Assembly: GCF_003123685.1 (NCBI RefSeq) | Contig: NZ_QCYJ01000170.1 | Location: 301,189 to 365,188 of the forward strand | Reading direction: 5' to 3' | DNA from: Nocardia aurea | GTDB lineage: Bacteria; Actinomycetota; Actinomycetes; Mycobacteriales; Mycobacteriaceae | Length of the DNA: 64,000 nucleotides | Shown here: positions 1 through 9,144 of the stretch, in pieces | Position numbering within the stretch: the stretch's first letter is position 1 | Layout: every line of letters starts with the position of its first letter | Made by a program: the position numbers and the translations under genes | The notes under the pieces: generated by a model | What the model saw: the letters and a program-made list of their open reading frames with translations, nothing else | Told to the model about the DNA's origin: nothing | Databases searched by the model: none

Positions 1-286
1 GGTCGACGACGGTGGCGGCGAATTCCGGGTCGTCGATGGTCTTGCCGGTCGGCGCGTGGAACAGCAGGATCACGTCGGCGATGTGGTCGTGGCCGAACGC
101 CTCGTCACGTATCTTCGCCGCCCGCGCCGATTCCGACCCCGGGTCGTCCCACCCGCTGACACTCAGGTGCTCGTGTAGTCCGAGGCCGTAGACGCCCAGT
201 GCCATCAGGCCGCCGACCACGGCCGCGACGACGGTGAATCGCCGCCGGACGATCAGATCGATCCAGCCGGTGAACTCCCCGAACAA
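1..286 (-). CDS. MmpL-family RND transporter, N-terminal fragment (gene runs off the window)
   Basis: The reading frame runs off the left edge, so only the first 95 residues are present. It begins at a TTG (286-284) preceded by GGGAGG five bases upstream, which decides the start. The protein opens with a short cytoplasmic stretch (FGEFTGWIDLIVRRRF), then a membrane helix around residues 17-38, then the start of the periplasmic porter domain (SGWDDPGSES, followed by VILLFHAP). This matches the N-terminus of actinobacterial MmpL lipid exporters. It is divergent from the polyketide synthase at 551, an arrangement known from mycobacterial lipid loci, where MmpL exports the PKS/PapA product. The family call is confident; the substrate is inference from context. 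Confidence 0.85.
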   Translation of the reverse strand, partial: MFGEFTGWIDLIVRRRFTVVAAVVGGLMALGVYGLGLHEHLSVSGWDDPGSESARAAKIRDEAFGHDHIADVILLFHAPTGKTIDDPEFAATVVD

Positions 287-550
287 TGCCGCCTCCCAAC
301 CGAGAAATCCTGATCTGGCCCAGGTCGCCGGACACTTGAAACATAGGCAACCGCAATTGGTTACACACCACCTGATCGGACAGGTTCGAGATTCCACAAT
401 CGAGTCGTTCGCGAATTGTGAAGTGTCCCTGAAGCATGTATCACCCCGTGTGACGGCCGTTACGCTGTGGCCGTCGCCAGCTGCGCAGGCCAAATCACGA
501 GTCGCCGGAAATCGATGGCGCTCAACCCGATCCGGCTCTGGAGGATGTGC
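287..550. promoter_or_regulatory. Divergent promoter region between mmpL and pks, with an inverted repeat at 395-420
   Basis: This 264-bp gap is clearly more AT-rich than the flanking genes and must hold both promoters. An inverted repeat CACAAT-N14-ATTGTG lies at 395-420 and is a candidate operator. The pks ribosome-binding site GGAGG is at 540-544. I see no convincing paired -35/-10 boxes and no gene. Confidence 0.45.
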
Positions 551-3500
551 ATGTCGGATATCGCTATTGTCGGCATAGGGTGCCGATTCGCAGGCGGAAT
601 CGAATCTCCCGACACCTTTTGGGAATTCGTCCTGGACAAACGTGACGGCGTGGTCGACATGCCGGCCGATCGTTGGGACTTCCGCCGCTATTACGACCCG
701 GAACCCCGCACACCGGGCCGCAGTTACACCAAACGCGGCGCGTTCATGACCACCGATCCGTGGGCATTCGACCCGGACTTCTTCGGCATCTCGCCGCGTG
801 AGGCCACCGTGCTCGACCCGCAGCAGCGCTTGATGCTCGAGGTCACCTGGGAGGCGCTCGACGACGCGGGGATCGCGCGCCACGCGGCGGGCGGGCCGGT
901 CGGGGTGTACGTGGGCGGTTTCGTGGTCGACCAGTCGGTGATCGGCGTGGTCGGCCCGGCGCTGTTCCACACCGATATGCACACCCCGGCGAGCGCGTCG
1001 TACACGATGCTGTCCAACCGGATCGCCTACGCGCTCAACCTGGTCGGCCCCGCGCTCACGGTCGACACCGCGTGCTCGTCATCGCTGGTCGCGTTCCACC
1101 TCGCCTGTCAGGCGCTGGAGAACGGCGACTGCGAGGTGGCGATGGCGGGTGGCGTCAATGTGATGCTCCAGCCGGAAACCTTCGTGTTGATGTGCAAGGG
1201 CGGCTTCCTGGCCGCCGACGGGCGCTGCAAATCCTTCGATGCCGCCGCCGACGGTTACGGCCGCGGTGAGGGCGCGGGCATGGTGGCGCTGAAGAAACTC
1301 GACGACGCGGTGCGCGACGGCGACCGGATCTACGCCGTGGTCAAGGCGACCGGCGCCAACCAGGACGGCCGCACCACCGCGATCACCGTGCCCAACGCCG
1401 ATTCGCAGGAATCGCTGGCGCGTTCGGTGTGCGCCCGCGCGGGGCTGCCACCGGAGTCGATCACCTACGTCGAGGCGCACGGCACCGGAACCCTGGTCGG
1501 CGACCCGGTCGAATTACGTGCGCTCGGAAAGGTTTTCGGTGCTTCGACCGGGCGGTCGGGGTCGCTGGGTGTCGGTTCGGTGAAATCGACACTCGGACAC
1601 ACCGAGGCTGCCGCGGGTATCGCCAGCGTGATCAAGGCGGCACTGGCCATCCGGCACCGCACCATCCCGCCGCAGGGCTGGATCGACAAGCCCAACCCGG
1701 ATATCCCGTTCGACGAACTCGGCCTGCACGTCCAGTCCGACGCCGAGCCGTTGCCCGCCGACGCCGAGCCGATGACCATCGCGGTGAACGGTTTCGGCTA
1801 CGGCGGCACCAACGCGCACGCCATCCTGCGGGAGTACCGGCCCACCACGGTCGTCGAACCGGCGTCGGCCCCGAAACACCTGGGTGTGTTGCCGATCTCG
1901 GCGCGCGGCACCGGCGCGGCCCGCGCGCTGGCGGGCCGATTCGCCGATCTGATCAGCGCGGGCGCGGACCCGGAGCGGCTCGCCGAAGCGGCGTGGACCC
2001 GGATGGCGCATCACCAGTACCGCACCGGCATGCTGCTCGGCGACACCCACGATCTGGTCCACGAACTGCGCGCCTTCGCCGGGGGTGAGGGCCGCGAGGC
2101 GGTGCGCACCATCGTGGCACGCACCACCGAGCCGGTCTTCGTCTTCTCGGGGATGGGACCGCAGTGGTGGGGTATGGCGCGCGAACTCCTCACCACCGAA
2201 GGCGTTTTCGCCGACACCGCGAATCTGATCGACACCGAGTTCCGCGCGATCGCGGGCTGGTCGATCATCGAGGAGTTGCGCAAACCCGAGGAGCGATCGC
2301 GGGTCACCAGTACCGAAGTCGCGCAACCGGCCAATTTCCTGGTGCAGGTGGCGCTGGTGCGCGAACTCGCGCGATACGGCGTCGAGCCCGCGGCCATCGT
2401 CGGGCACAGCGTCGGTGAGGTGTCGGCGGCCTATGTCAGCGGCATGCTGTCGCTGCGCGACGCGGTGCTCGTCGCGTATCACCGGGCCAGGTTGCAGGCG
2501 AGCACCGCCGGTTCCGGTGGCATGCTCGCCGTCGGCATGTCGCCCGAGCAGGCCCGCGAACTCGTCGCCGACGATCCCCGGGTGGATATCGCCGCGATCA
2601 ACAGCGCGAGTTCGCTGACCCTGTCCGGCGATGTCGACCGGCTCGACGAGATCGCCGAGAAGCTCACCGAGGACGGTGTTTTCGCGCGCAGACTGCGGGT
2701 CGAAGTGCCCTATCACAGCAGGCTGATGGATCCGATACTGGACGAGTTGCGCGCGGTGCTGGCGAGGTTGGAACCCCAGCCGCCGACCGTCCCGCTGTTC
2801 TCCTCGGTCACCGGCGAGCAGGTGTTCGGACCGGACTGGGACGCCGAATACTGGTGCGCCAACGTCCGTGAGCCGGTGCGCTTCGCCGATGCGATATCGA
2901 CACTCGTCGCCGAACGCCGGGTGTTCCTGGAGGTCGGGCCGCACCCGGTGCTGTCGGGCAATATCCGCGAGACCATGCTCGGCGCCGACGTGAACGGCAC
3001 CACGGTGCCGACCCTGGATCGCAAACAGCCCGACTCGGAGAGCATCAGGCGCACCGTCATCGGCCTGTACGGCGCGGGGGTGCTCGATCTCGACACGCTG
3101 TTCCCGGACGATCGACCTGCTGCTCCGCACGTGCCGCTGCCGCGCTACCCGTGGCAGCGGACCCGGCTGCACTCCGCGCTGCCGCTGTTCGAACAGGCCA
3201 GACTCGGCAGTCCGGGCGGCTACGCCATGCTCGGTGACCCCGACGTCGAGGGTAGGCCGGACTGGCTGCTCCAGGTGGGCACCCAGCTGCTGCCGTGGCT
3301 GGCCGACCACGTCGTCAACGGGATCAAGATCATGCCCGGCGCGGCGTATCTGGACGCGGCACTCAGCGCCACCGCGAAACGACTCGGCGTGGAACGCGTC
3401 GCGCTGGAACAGGTCCGCTTCGTCGCGCCGTTGATCATGGGTGCACCGGATGTCCCGCTGGTCGCGCTGACCGTGGAGGAGGCAAGTGGCCGCTTCTCGA

Positions 3501-6500
3501 TCCGGTCCCGCTCGGCCACCGGCACCGCGTGGACGTTGCACGCCTCGGGCCGCACGCTGACCGGCAGTCACAAACAGACGCGGGTCGATGTGCCCGAGAT
3601 CGAGGTCGGCGTCGATATCGACCCGACGATGTTCTACACCGGCCTCGCCGCGGCGGGTCTGCGGTACGGCCCGTCCTTCCAGCGGGTGCGCAGCGCGCGG
3701 GTCGGCCAGGACACCGTGGTCGCCACCGTGGACGGCAGCATCGCCGTGGACTCGGGCCATCTCGCCCATCCCGCCGTGGTCGACGCTGCGATGCAGACCG
3801 CGGCGCTGCTGTTCGCCGAATCACGGGTCGACGAAGGCACTCTGGTACCGGTCGGGGTGGCCGCCGTGCGGCTGGTCGCCCCGCTGCCCGAGCGGATCAC
3901 CGTCGTCGCCCGTCGCGCGCGGGGTGCCCGGCTGCGGGCCGACGTGGATCTGCTCGACGATGATCACAATCTCGTCATGCGGCTGAGCGGTCTACAGATC
4001 GGCGCGCTCACACCGGGGCAGGACCCGCTGCGCCGGATGGCCGACTTCTTCTACACCGAGACCATGGAACGGCGTGACCCGCTCGATCCCACGGCACTGC
4101 CACGGGATTCGGTGAGTACGGTCGTCCTCGCGCTCGGTGGCGCCGACAGCCGCGCGGAAGCGTTGGCGGAGGCGATCCCCGGTGCCAGGCTGCACCTGGT
4201 CGGATTGCCCGGGGAGGAGCCCGCCGCCGGTCTGACCGCGACACTGGAGGCCGCGAAGGCCGACGGTGCGGACCGGTTGCACGTGGTCGTGGTCGCGGGT
4301 CGCGTCGAGGACGATATCGCCGCCCTGTGGACCTTGGAGCAGGTCGCGGTCGCCGTCGACGCCTTCGCACATCCGGAGAGCGGCGATCAGGGGGCCGAGA
4401 GCGTATTCGGTGACGGCGAATGCCACGTCACCCTGGTGACCGAGCACGCGTTCGCGGTGCCGGAGCATCCGGCGCCGACGAATTCCGGACATGCCGCGCT
4501 CGCGGGTGCGCACCGCGTGCTGCTCAACGAGCAGACCGCGCTGCGGTGGCGGCTGATCGACGTCGAATCCGGCACCGAGACAACCGATCTCATCACCGAG
4601 CTCGCGGTGCCCGGCGCGTTCTGGACCGACAATTCCGACGAGGTCGCGTTGCGTTCGGGCACCCGCTGGACCCCGCTGCTGACCAAGCCGCTGCCGGATC
4701 GACTCGAGGCTCTCGACACCGCCGAGCCGCTGGCCGACGCGGAGGCGAATTTCGGGCTGGAGATGCCGCGCAGCCGGGTGCTGTCCGCGCTCGCGTGGCG
4801 GCAGTGCCCGCGCCCCGATCCCGGCTCGGGGCAGATCGAGGTCAGGATGAAGGTCGTCGGGCTGAACTACAAGGACCCGCTCAAGGTCATCGGTCTGCTC
4901 GGCGAACGCGAACTGGCCCCGACCTATTTCGGCACCGTGCCCGGCATGGAGGGCGTCGGCGAAGTGGTGCGGGTCGGCGCGGAAGTCACCGATCTCGCGG
5001 TCGGCGATCAGGTCGCCATCGCCGCCAAGGGCATGATGCAGCGCTACGTGATCGTCGACCGGGCGCGCGCCATCCCGCTGCCGCCCGACGCCGATCCCGG
5101 ATACTGCACCAGCACCATCGCTTTCGGCACCGCCGAATACGCGCTGCATGATCTGGCCCGGCTGCAACCGGGTGAGACGGTGCTGATCCACGGGGCCGCG
5201 GGCGGCGTGGGCACGGCCGCGATCCAGGTCGCGAAGGATCGCGGGGCGCGCATCATCGGCACCGCGAGTACCGACGAACGTCGCGCGCACGTGCTCGACC
5301 TGGGCGCCGACCACGCGATCGACTCGCGCTCGCTGAACTTCGTCGACGATGTACTGGCACTGACCGGCGGCAAAGGCATCGAGGTGGTGCTGAGCAGCGC
5401 GCCGGGTGAGATCCTGCGCCAGAACTTCAACGCCGTCGCCGAATTCGGGCGCATCGTCGAAGTGGGCAAGGCCGACATCTACACCGGCGGTCTGCTGGAG
5501 CTGGCCAATTTCGACAAGAACGTCGCGTACTTCTCGATGGATCTCGATCGCCTGGTCGCGGTGGACGCCCAACGGCTGATCACGCTCTTGCGACGGGTCT
5601 ACGAGAAGGTGCTCGCGGGCACCTACCAGCCACTTCCCTATCGACTGTTCGACACCGACGACGTCGCGAGCGCGTTCGAGGAGACCATTCGCTCGACCGG
5701 CCTGAGCCGGATCGCCTTGCGGATGGACTCACCGCTGCCGTCTGTGCGTCCCTACTTGGCCGAGGTCGAGATCGATTCGGCCGGAACGTATCTGGTCACC
5801 GGCGGATTCGGCGGTTTCGGTATGGCGATCGGTCGGTGGCTGGCGCTGCGCGGAGCGCGGCGGCTGGTGCTGATCGGCCGGGGTGGCGCGAATACCGAGG
5901 AGGCGCGGCGGCAACTGGAGGTGTGGCGCGCCGCCGATATCGAGGTGATCGTGGAACGGGCCGACGTCACCGATCCGGCGGCGATCGCCGCGATCGTCGG
6001 ACGCGCGCATACCGCCGAACATCCCTTGCGCGGGGTGTTCCACGCGGCCGGTTCGGTCGCCGACAATCGCCTGTCCGCGATGACCTTCGAGGAACTCGAC
6101 GTCGTGTACCGGCCCAAGGTGCACGGGGCAAGGGTCCTGCACCGGGCGGTCGCCGATGCCGGGATCTCGCTGGACATGTTCGTGCTCTGCTCCTCCGGCG
6201 GTTCCATGTACGGCATCTACGGCCAGTACAACTACTGCGCGGCCAATGTCGCGGTGGAGACCATGGCCCAGCAATGGGCCGCGGCGGGCGAGCGGGCACT
6301 GTGCGTGGGCTGGGGGCACCTGTCCGGCGCCACCGGCGGTATGGCCGCCGACCGGACGGCGGTCAAATACCTCGATCTGGTCGGCTTCGACCCGATCGAC
6401 ATGGCCGACGCCACCGCCTACCTGGAACAGACACTGCGGCTGGGTATTTCGCGCGCGGGCGTCATCCCGACCGACTGGGCCAAACTGACCGGCACCTTTC

Positions 6501-6952
6501 CGCAGCTCACCCGCACCGGCCGCACGATCGCGCTCGCGCGGGTCTCGGCGAAGGACACCTCGGAACTGGCCGGATTGCGCGCCGAGGTGGCCGCGATCGA
6601 GGAGGGCAAACGGGGGGCCTTCGTGGCCCGCAAGATGGCCGAGGAACTCGCCGTGGTCATGGGGGTTCCGGTCGAATCCATCGATATGACGGTCCCCGTC
6701 CCCGAATTGGGCCTGGACTCGTTGATGGCGGTGGAACTCGGCGCCCGGGTCACCAAAACCCTGGGCATCGACCTGATGTCGTTGCAGATGGGCCGGTCGT
6801 TCAGCCTGGAACAGGCGGGCCCGAAGGTGGCGGAGCTGATCCTCGCGGCGGAATCCGCGAACGGGCGGTCGCTGCCGGACCCGGCCGCCCCGGTCGTGGA
6901 CGACGCGCGCGACGGCGCGCCCGAACCGGTTCCGGTGGGAGCGACATCGTGA
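551..6952 (+). CDS. Iterative, fully reducing type I polyketide synthase (KS-AT-DH-ER-KR-ACP)
   Basis: This 2133-residue synthase has the size and domain order of mycobacterial MAS/Pks2-type enzymes, which extend a fatty acyl primer to a long, often methyl-branched chain. The ketosynthase shows DTACSSS (Cys175), EAHGTGT (His310) and GHTEAAAG (His350). The acyltransferase has GHSVGE (Ser620). The dehydratase has H-x3-G-x4-P (His920) and HPAxxDA (Asp1078). The enoylreductase has a GAAGGVG nucleotide loop near residue 1546, the ketoreductase has TGGFGGFG near 1746 and NYCAAN (Tyr1895), and the ACP has LGLDSL (Ser2057). All six domains look intact and there is no thioesterase. The ATG at 551 is chosen because GGAGG sits six bases upstream and the KS begins directly after it. 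GHSVGE is more typical of malonyl-selecting ATs, but the PYHS motif downstream is not diagnostic, so the extender unit is uncertain. Release probably depends on the acyltransferase encoded next. Confidence 0.95.
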   Translation: MSDIAIVGIGCRFAGGIESPDTFWEFVLDKRDGVVDMPADRWDFRRYYDPEPRTPGRSYTKRGAFMTTDPWAFDPDFFGISPREATVLDPQQRLMLEVTWEALDDAGIARHAAGGPVGVYVGGFVVDQSVIGVVGPALFHTDMHTPASASYTMLSNRIAYALNLVGPALTVDTACSSSLVAFHLACQALENGDCEVAMAGGVNVMLQPETFVLMCKGGFLAADGRCKSFDAAADGYGRGEGAGMVALKKLDDAVRDGDRIYAVVKATGANQDGRTTAITVPNADSQESLARSVCARAGLPPESITYVEAHGTGTLVGDPVELRALGKVFGASTGRSGSLGVGSVKSTLGHTEAAAGIASVIKAALAIRHRTIPPQGWIDKPNPDIPFDELGLHVQSDAEPLPADAEPMTIAVNGFGYGGTNAHAILREYRPTTVVEPASAPKHLGVLPISARGTGAARALAGRFADLISAGADPERLAEAAWTRMAHHQYRTGMLLGDTHDLVHELRAFAGGEGREAVRTIVARTTEPVFVFSGMGPQWWGMARELLTTEGVFADTANLIDTEFRAIAGWSIIEELRKPEERSRVTSTEVAQPANFLVQVALVRELARYGVEPAAIVGHSVGEVSAAYVSGMLSLRDAVLVAYHRARLQASTAGSGGMLAVGMSPEQARELVADDPRVDIAAINSASSLTLSGDVDRLDEIAEKLTEDGVFARRLRVEVPYHSRLMDPILDELRAVLARLEPQPPTVPLFSSVTGEQVFGPDWDAEYWCANVREPVRFADAISTLVAERRVFLEVGPHPVLSGNIRETMLGADVNGTTVPTLDRKQPDSESIRRTVIGLYGAGVLDLDTLFPDDRPAAPHVPLPRYPWQRTRLHSALPLFEQARLGSPGGYAMLGDPDVEGRPDWLLQVGTQLLPWLADHVVNGIKIMPGAAYLDAALSATAKRLGVERVALEQVRFVAPLIMGAPDVPLVALTVEEASGRFSIRSRSATGTAWTLHASGRTLTGSHKQTRVDVPEIEVGVDIDPTMFYTGLAAAGLRYGPSFQRVRSARVGQDTVVATVDGSIAVDSGHLAHPAVVDAAMQTAALLFAESRVDEGTLVPVGVAAVRLVAPLPERITVVARRARGARLRADVDLLDDDHNLVMRLSGLQIGALTPGQDPLRRMADFFYTETMERRDPLDPTALPRDSVSTVVLALGGADSRAEALAEAIPGARLHLVGLPGEEPAAGLTATLEAAKADGADRLHVVVVAGRVEDDIAALWTLEQVAVAVDAFAHPESGDQGAESVFGDGECHVTLVTEHAFAVPEHPAPTNSGHAALAGAHRVLLNEQTALRWRLIDVESGTETTDLITELAVPGAFWTDNSDEVALRSGTRWTPLLTKPLPDRLEALDTAEPLADAEANFGLEMPRSRVLSALAWRQCPRPDPGSGQIEVRMKVVGLNYKDPLKVIGLLGERELAPTYFGTVPGMEGVGEVVRVGAEVTDLAVGDQVAIAAKGMMQRYVIVDRARAIPLPPDADPGYCTSTIAFGTAEYALHDLARLQPGETVLIHGAAGGVGTAAIQVAKDRGARIIGTASTDERRAHVLDLGADHAIDSRSLNFVDDVLALTGGKGIEVVLSSAPGEILRQNFNAVAEFGRIVEVGKADIYTGGLLELANFDKNVAYFSMDLDRLVAVDAQRLITLLRRVYEKVLAGTYQPLPYRLFDTDDVASAFEETIRSTGLSRIALRMDSPLPSVRPYLAEVEIDSAGTYLVTGGFGGFGMAIGRWLALRGARRLVLIGRGGANTEEARRQLEVWRAADIEVIVERADVTDPAAIAAIVGRAHTAEHPLRGVFHAAGSVADNRLSAMTFEELDVVYRPKVHGARVLHRAVADAGISLDMFVLCSSGGSMYGIYGQYNYCAANVAVETMAQQWAAAGERALCVGWGHLSGATGGMAADRTAVKYLDLVGFDPIDMADATAYLEQTLRLGISRAGVIPTDWAKLTGTFPQLTRTGRTIALARVSAKDTSELAGLRAEVAAIEEGKRGAFVARKMAEELAVVMGVPVESIDMTVPVPELGLDSLMAVELGARVTKTLGIDLMSLQMGRSFSLEQAGPKVAELILAAESANGRSLPDPAAPVVDDARDGAPEPVPVGATS

Positions 6953-6980
6953 CCGGCCGTCATCGAAACGAGGGTGCACC

Positions 6981-8384
6981 ATGGTCGATTTCGGCCTGAT
7001 CGATGAATGGGAACCGGCCCCCGGCCGGTTGACCAGTTGGGTGGCGTCACCGGAATCGGTGGCGCGCGCCCGGCTGGCGCCGGTCCACCCGGCCCCGCCT
7101 TCGCATCAGCAAGAACAGTACCTGCGTCTGGCGAGCCGCCACGCGGCGGCGGAATTCCGATACTCGGGCCTGTGCCTGGTCACCGCCGAGATCCCGACCG
7201 GTGACCTGAACCGGGACGCGATGACCCGCGCGGTCAACGCGTTCCTGTTGCGGCACGACACCTTTCGCACCTGGTTCCGCACCGGAGCGGACGGAACCAT
7301 CGAACGGCACCTGGTGCCGGAGGCCGACGTGGAATTCGTGCCGGTCGACTGCGGGCGGGTCGATGATCCGCGCACCGTCCGCGATCACGTGCAGAAGACG
7401 ACGCCCGGTCCGTTCGACTGGGACTGTTTCACCTTCGGGACAATCGAGCGCGGGGATTCGACCACGGTCTACCTCGCGGTCGATCACCTGCACACCGACG
7501 GCTTCGGACAGTACCTGTCCGGTTTCGATCTCGCGATGCTCTACACCCGCGAGATCTGGCCGGACGCACCCGACATGCTGTCCCCCGCGGCCGGCTATCT
7601 CGACTACTGCACCGTCGAGCGGACCTACACCGGGCAGATGTCGCTCACCTCGCCCGGTGTAGGCAAGTGGCTGGAACTGCTCCGAGGCAACGAGGGCCGA
7701 CTCCCGTCGTTCCCCCTGGATCTGGGCAGGCGCACCGATGTCTACAACCGCAGCGCGCACCGCACGGTGACGTTGTTCGACGAGCACACCGCATCGGATT
7801 TCGAACGGCGCTGCCGTGCGAACGGCGCGGAGTTCGTCGGCGGCATCTTCGCGGCGGCGGCCCTGACCGAACAGGAACTCCTCGACAGCGACTACTACTT
7901 CGGCATGACGCCGGTCAGTACCCGGGCCACCGCCGCCGAGCGCGCCTCGGTCGGCTGGTACGTGACGCTGCTGCCGGTGGCGTTCCCGCTCGGGTCCACC
8001 ACCTCCTTCGATCGGGTCGTCACCCTCGCGCAGCACTCCTACGAGAACGGCCTGCGACTCGCGCCCACCTCGTTCCAGCGGGTCGTCGAATTGCTGCCCG
8101 CCGATTCCGATCTGGACCTGCGACCCGGGTGGTCCTGCCCGATGATCTCCTACGTGGACGCGCGCGAACTGCTCGGCAACGAGTTCTTCGACCTGGCCTC
8201 ATGCGGGCTCTACGCCAATCGCGCGGCGTCGGAACAGGTTCTGATCTGGATCAACCGATTGTCGACCGAGACCACGCTGAGCGTCATCTACCCGGACACC
8301 CCGGTGGCGCACCGATCCGTCGAACGGTACGTCGAGCTCCTACGCCGGGTGTTCCACGCGGCGGCACGGGAGCAGGACCGATGA
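6981..8384 (+). CDS. PapA-like polyketide-associated acyltransferase (condensation-domain fold)
   Basis: This 467-residue protein has the length and layout of mycobacterial Pap acyltransferases, which move a PKS-bound or CoA-bound acyl chain onto a sugar or diol. The catalytic HxxxDG element is visible as HLHTDGFG near residue 170, with an ETEL-free N-terminus opening WVASPESV, as in the PapA1/A2-type branch. I do not see the DFGWG motif of PapA5. It starts 28 bp after the PKS stop with GAGGG upstream of the ATG, so the two are almost certainly co-transcribed. PKS plus Pap plus divergent MmpL suggests synthesis and export of an acylated glycolipid. The exact acceptor, possibly trehalose, is inference. 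Confidence 0.85.
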   Translation: MVDFGLIDEWEPAPGRLTSWVASPESVARARLAPVHPAPPSHQQEQYLRLASRHAAAEFRYSGLCLVTAEIPTGDLNRDAMTRAVNAFLLRHDTFRTWFRTGADGTIERHLVPEADVEFVPVDCGRVDDPRTVRDHVQKTTPGPFDWDCFTFGTIERGDSTTVYLAVDHLHTDGFGQYLSGFDLAMLYTREIWPDAPDMLSPAAGYLDYCTVERTYTGQMSLTSPGVGKWLELLRGNEGRLPSFPLDLGRRTDVYNRSAHRTVTLFDEHTASDFERRCRANGAEFVGGIFAAAALTEQELLDSDYYFGMTPVSTRATAAERASVGWYVTLLPVAFPLGSTTSFDRVVTLAQHSYENGLRLAPTSFQRVVELLPADSDLDLRPGWSCPMISYVDARELLGNEFFDLASCGLYANRAASEQVLIWINRLSTETTLSVIYPDTPVAHRSVERYVELLRRVFHAAAREQDR

Positions 8385-8440
8385 GAATTCCTCGCGGAGG
8401 ACCACACGAAGATCCCCGACCGGGCAGGCAACAGCGATGA
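8381..8440 (+). CDS. Possible 19-codon coupling ORF between the acyltransferase and the next gene
   Basis: An ATG at 8381 overlaps the acyltransferase stop by ATGA. The frame runs 19 codons and its TGA (8438-8440) overlaps the next gene's ATG at 8437, again as ATGA. An AGGA lies just upstream. The peptide is Arg/Pro/Gly-rich with no recognisable fold. It may only serve to keep ribosomes moving into the next gene, or the double overlap may be chance. Confidence 0.3.
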   Translation: MRIPRGGPHEDPRPGRQQR

Positions 8441-9123
8441 TCGACAGCATCTTTCGTGACCCCGGGATTCCCGACGGAGAGAAATGCGTCTACACCGTCG
8501 GCGTCGCGGACCGGTCGCCGACGATCGATCTGGTCAGCGTGACCGGCCGTGACAGCGACGGCTACCGTTCGATCATCCGGGCCGGTTCGGGCGACGGTGA
8601 CTTCACGATCACGGTGGAGCAGCGATTCCAGCGGGCGGGCGACCGTCTCCTCGCGGCCGACTATCGCGCCGAAACCCGTTCCGGCACCGCGATAGTCAGC
8701 CGCGAGGAAGCGCAGTTCCGCGGCACCAGTCATCTACAGATCGGCGACGGGGTCGCACCCTTCCCCACCGATCTCATGCCGCTCGCGGGCGGCCTTACCC
8801 TGCTACGTGGACTGGAGTTCACCGAGGACGCCGAAGCGGATATCCCCCTGTGGCTCGCCTTCTCGATACACATCCCGCTGAGCGCACGGGTCGAACACCG
8901 CACCGTGGTGGACGTACCGGCGGGCACCTTCGACAGCTGGCAACTCCGGCTGCGCCCCCGCCTGGCGGGTCTGAACTCCCTCCTCGAGAAGATGCTCAGC
9001 GGGTTCCTTCCCCCGGCCGTCGTGCACATCGAGGCGGCCCCACCGCATCGGATGGTGCGATTCGAATTCCCGACCGGTCCGATGCCGTGGGACGCCCGCG
9101 GACTCATGGAACTGGTGACCTGA
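8437..9123 (+). CDS. Protein of unknown function, DUF3108-like, lipid-locus associated
   Basis: I do not firmly recognise this 228-residue protein. It is rich in predicted beta strands and has no clear signal peptide or membrane helix. The stretch VEHRTVVDVPAGTFDSW near residue 150 resembles the 'VPAGTFD' strand turn of DUF3108-type proteins, a weak match. It is the third gene after the PKS and acyltransferase and ends 21 bp from the convergent DUF35/thiolase gene, so it probably belongs to the lipid locus. A role in handling or protecting a lipid intermediate is only a guess. Confidence 0.7.
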   Translation: MIDSIFRDPGIPDGEKCVYTVGVADRSPTIDLVSVTGRDSDGYRSIIRAGSGDGDFTITVEQRFQRAGDRLLAADYRAETRSGTAIVSREEAQFRGTSHLQIGDGVAPFPTDLMPLAGGLTLLRGLEFTEDAEADIPLWLAFSIHIPLSARVEHRTVVDVPAGTFDSWQLRLRPRLAGLNSLLEKMLSGFLPPAVVHIEAAPPHRMVRFEFPTGPMPWDARGLMELVT

Positions 9124-9144
9124 GGACGCCTGCCTCGCCCGTCA

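Noticed and set aside
1514..3769. A 751-codon open frame on the strand opposite the PKS
   Set aside because: It is a mirror frame of high-GC coding DNA. The product is Arg/Gly/His-rich with no family match and lies wholly inside an intact PKS.
3992..5572. A 526-codon minus-strand frame inside the PKS
   Set aside because: Same reason: shadow of the DH-ER region, no ribosome-binding site and biased composition.
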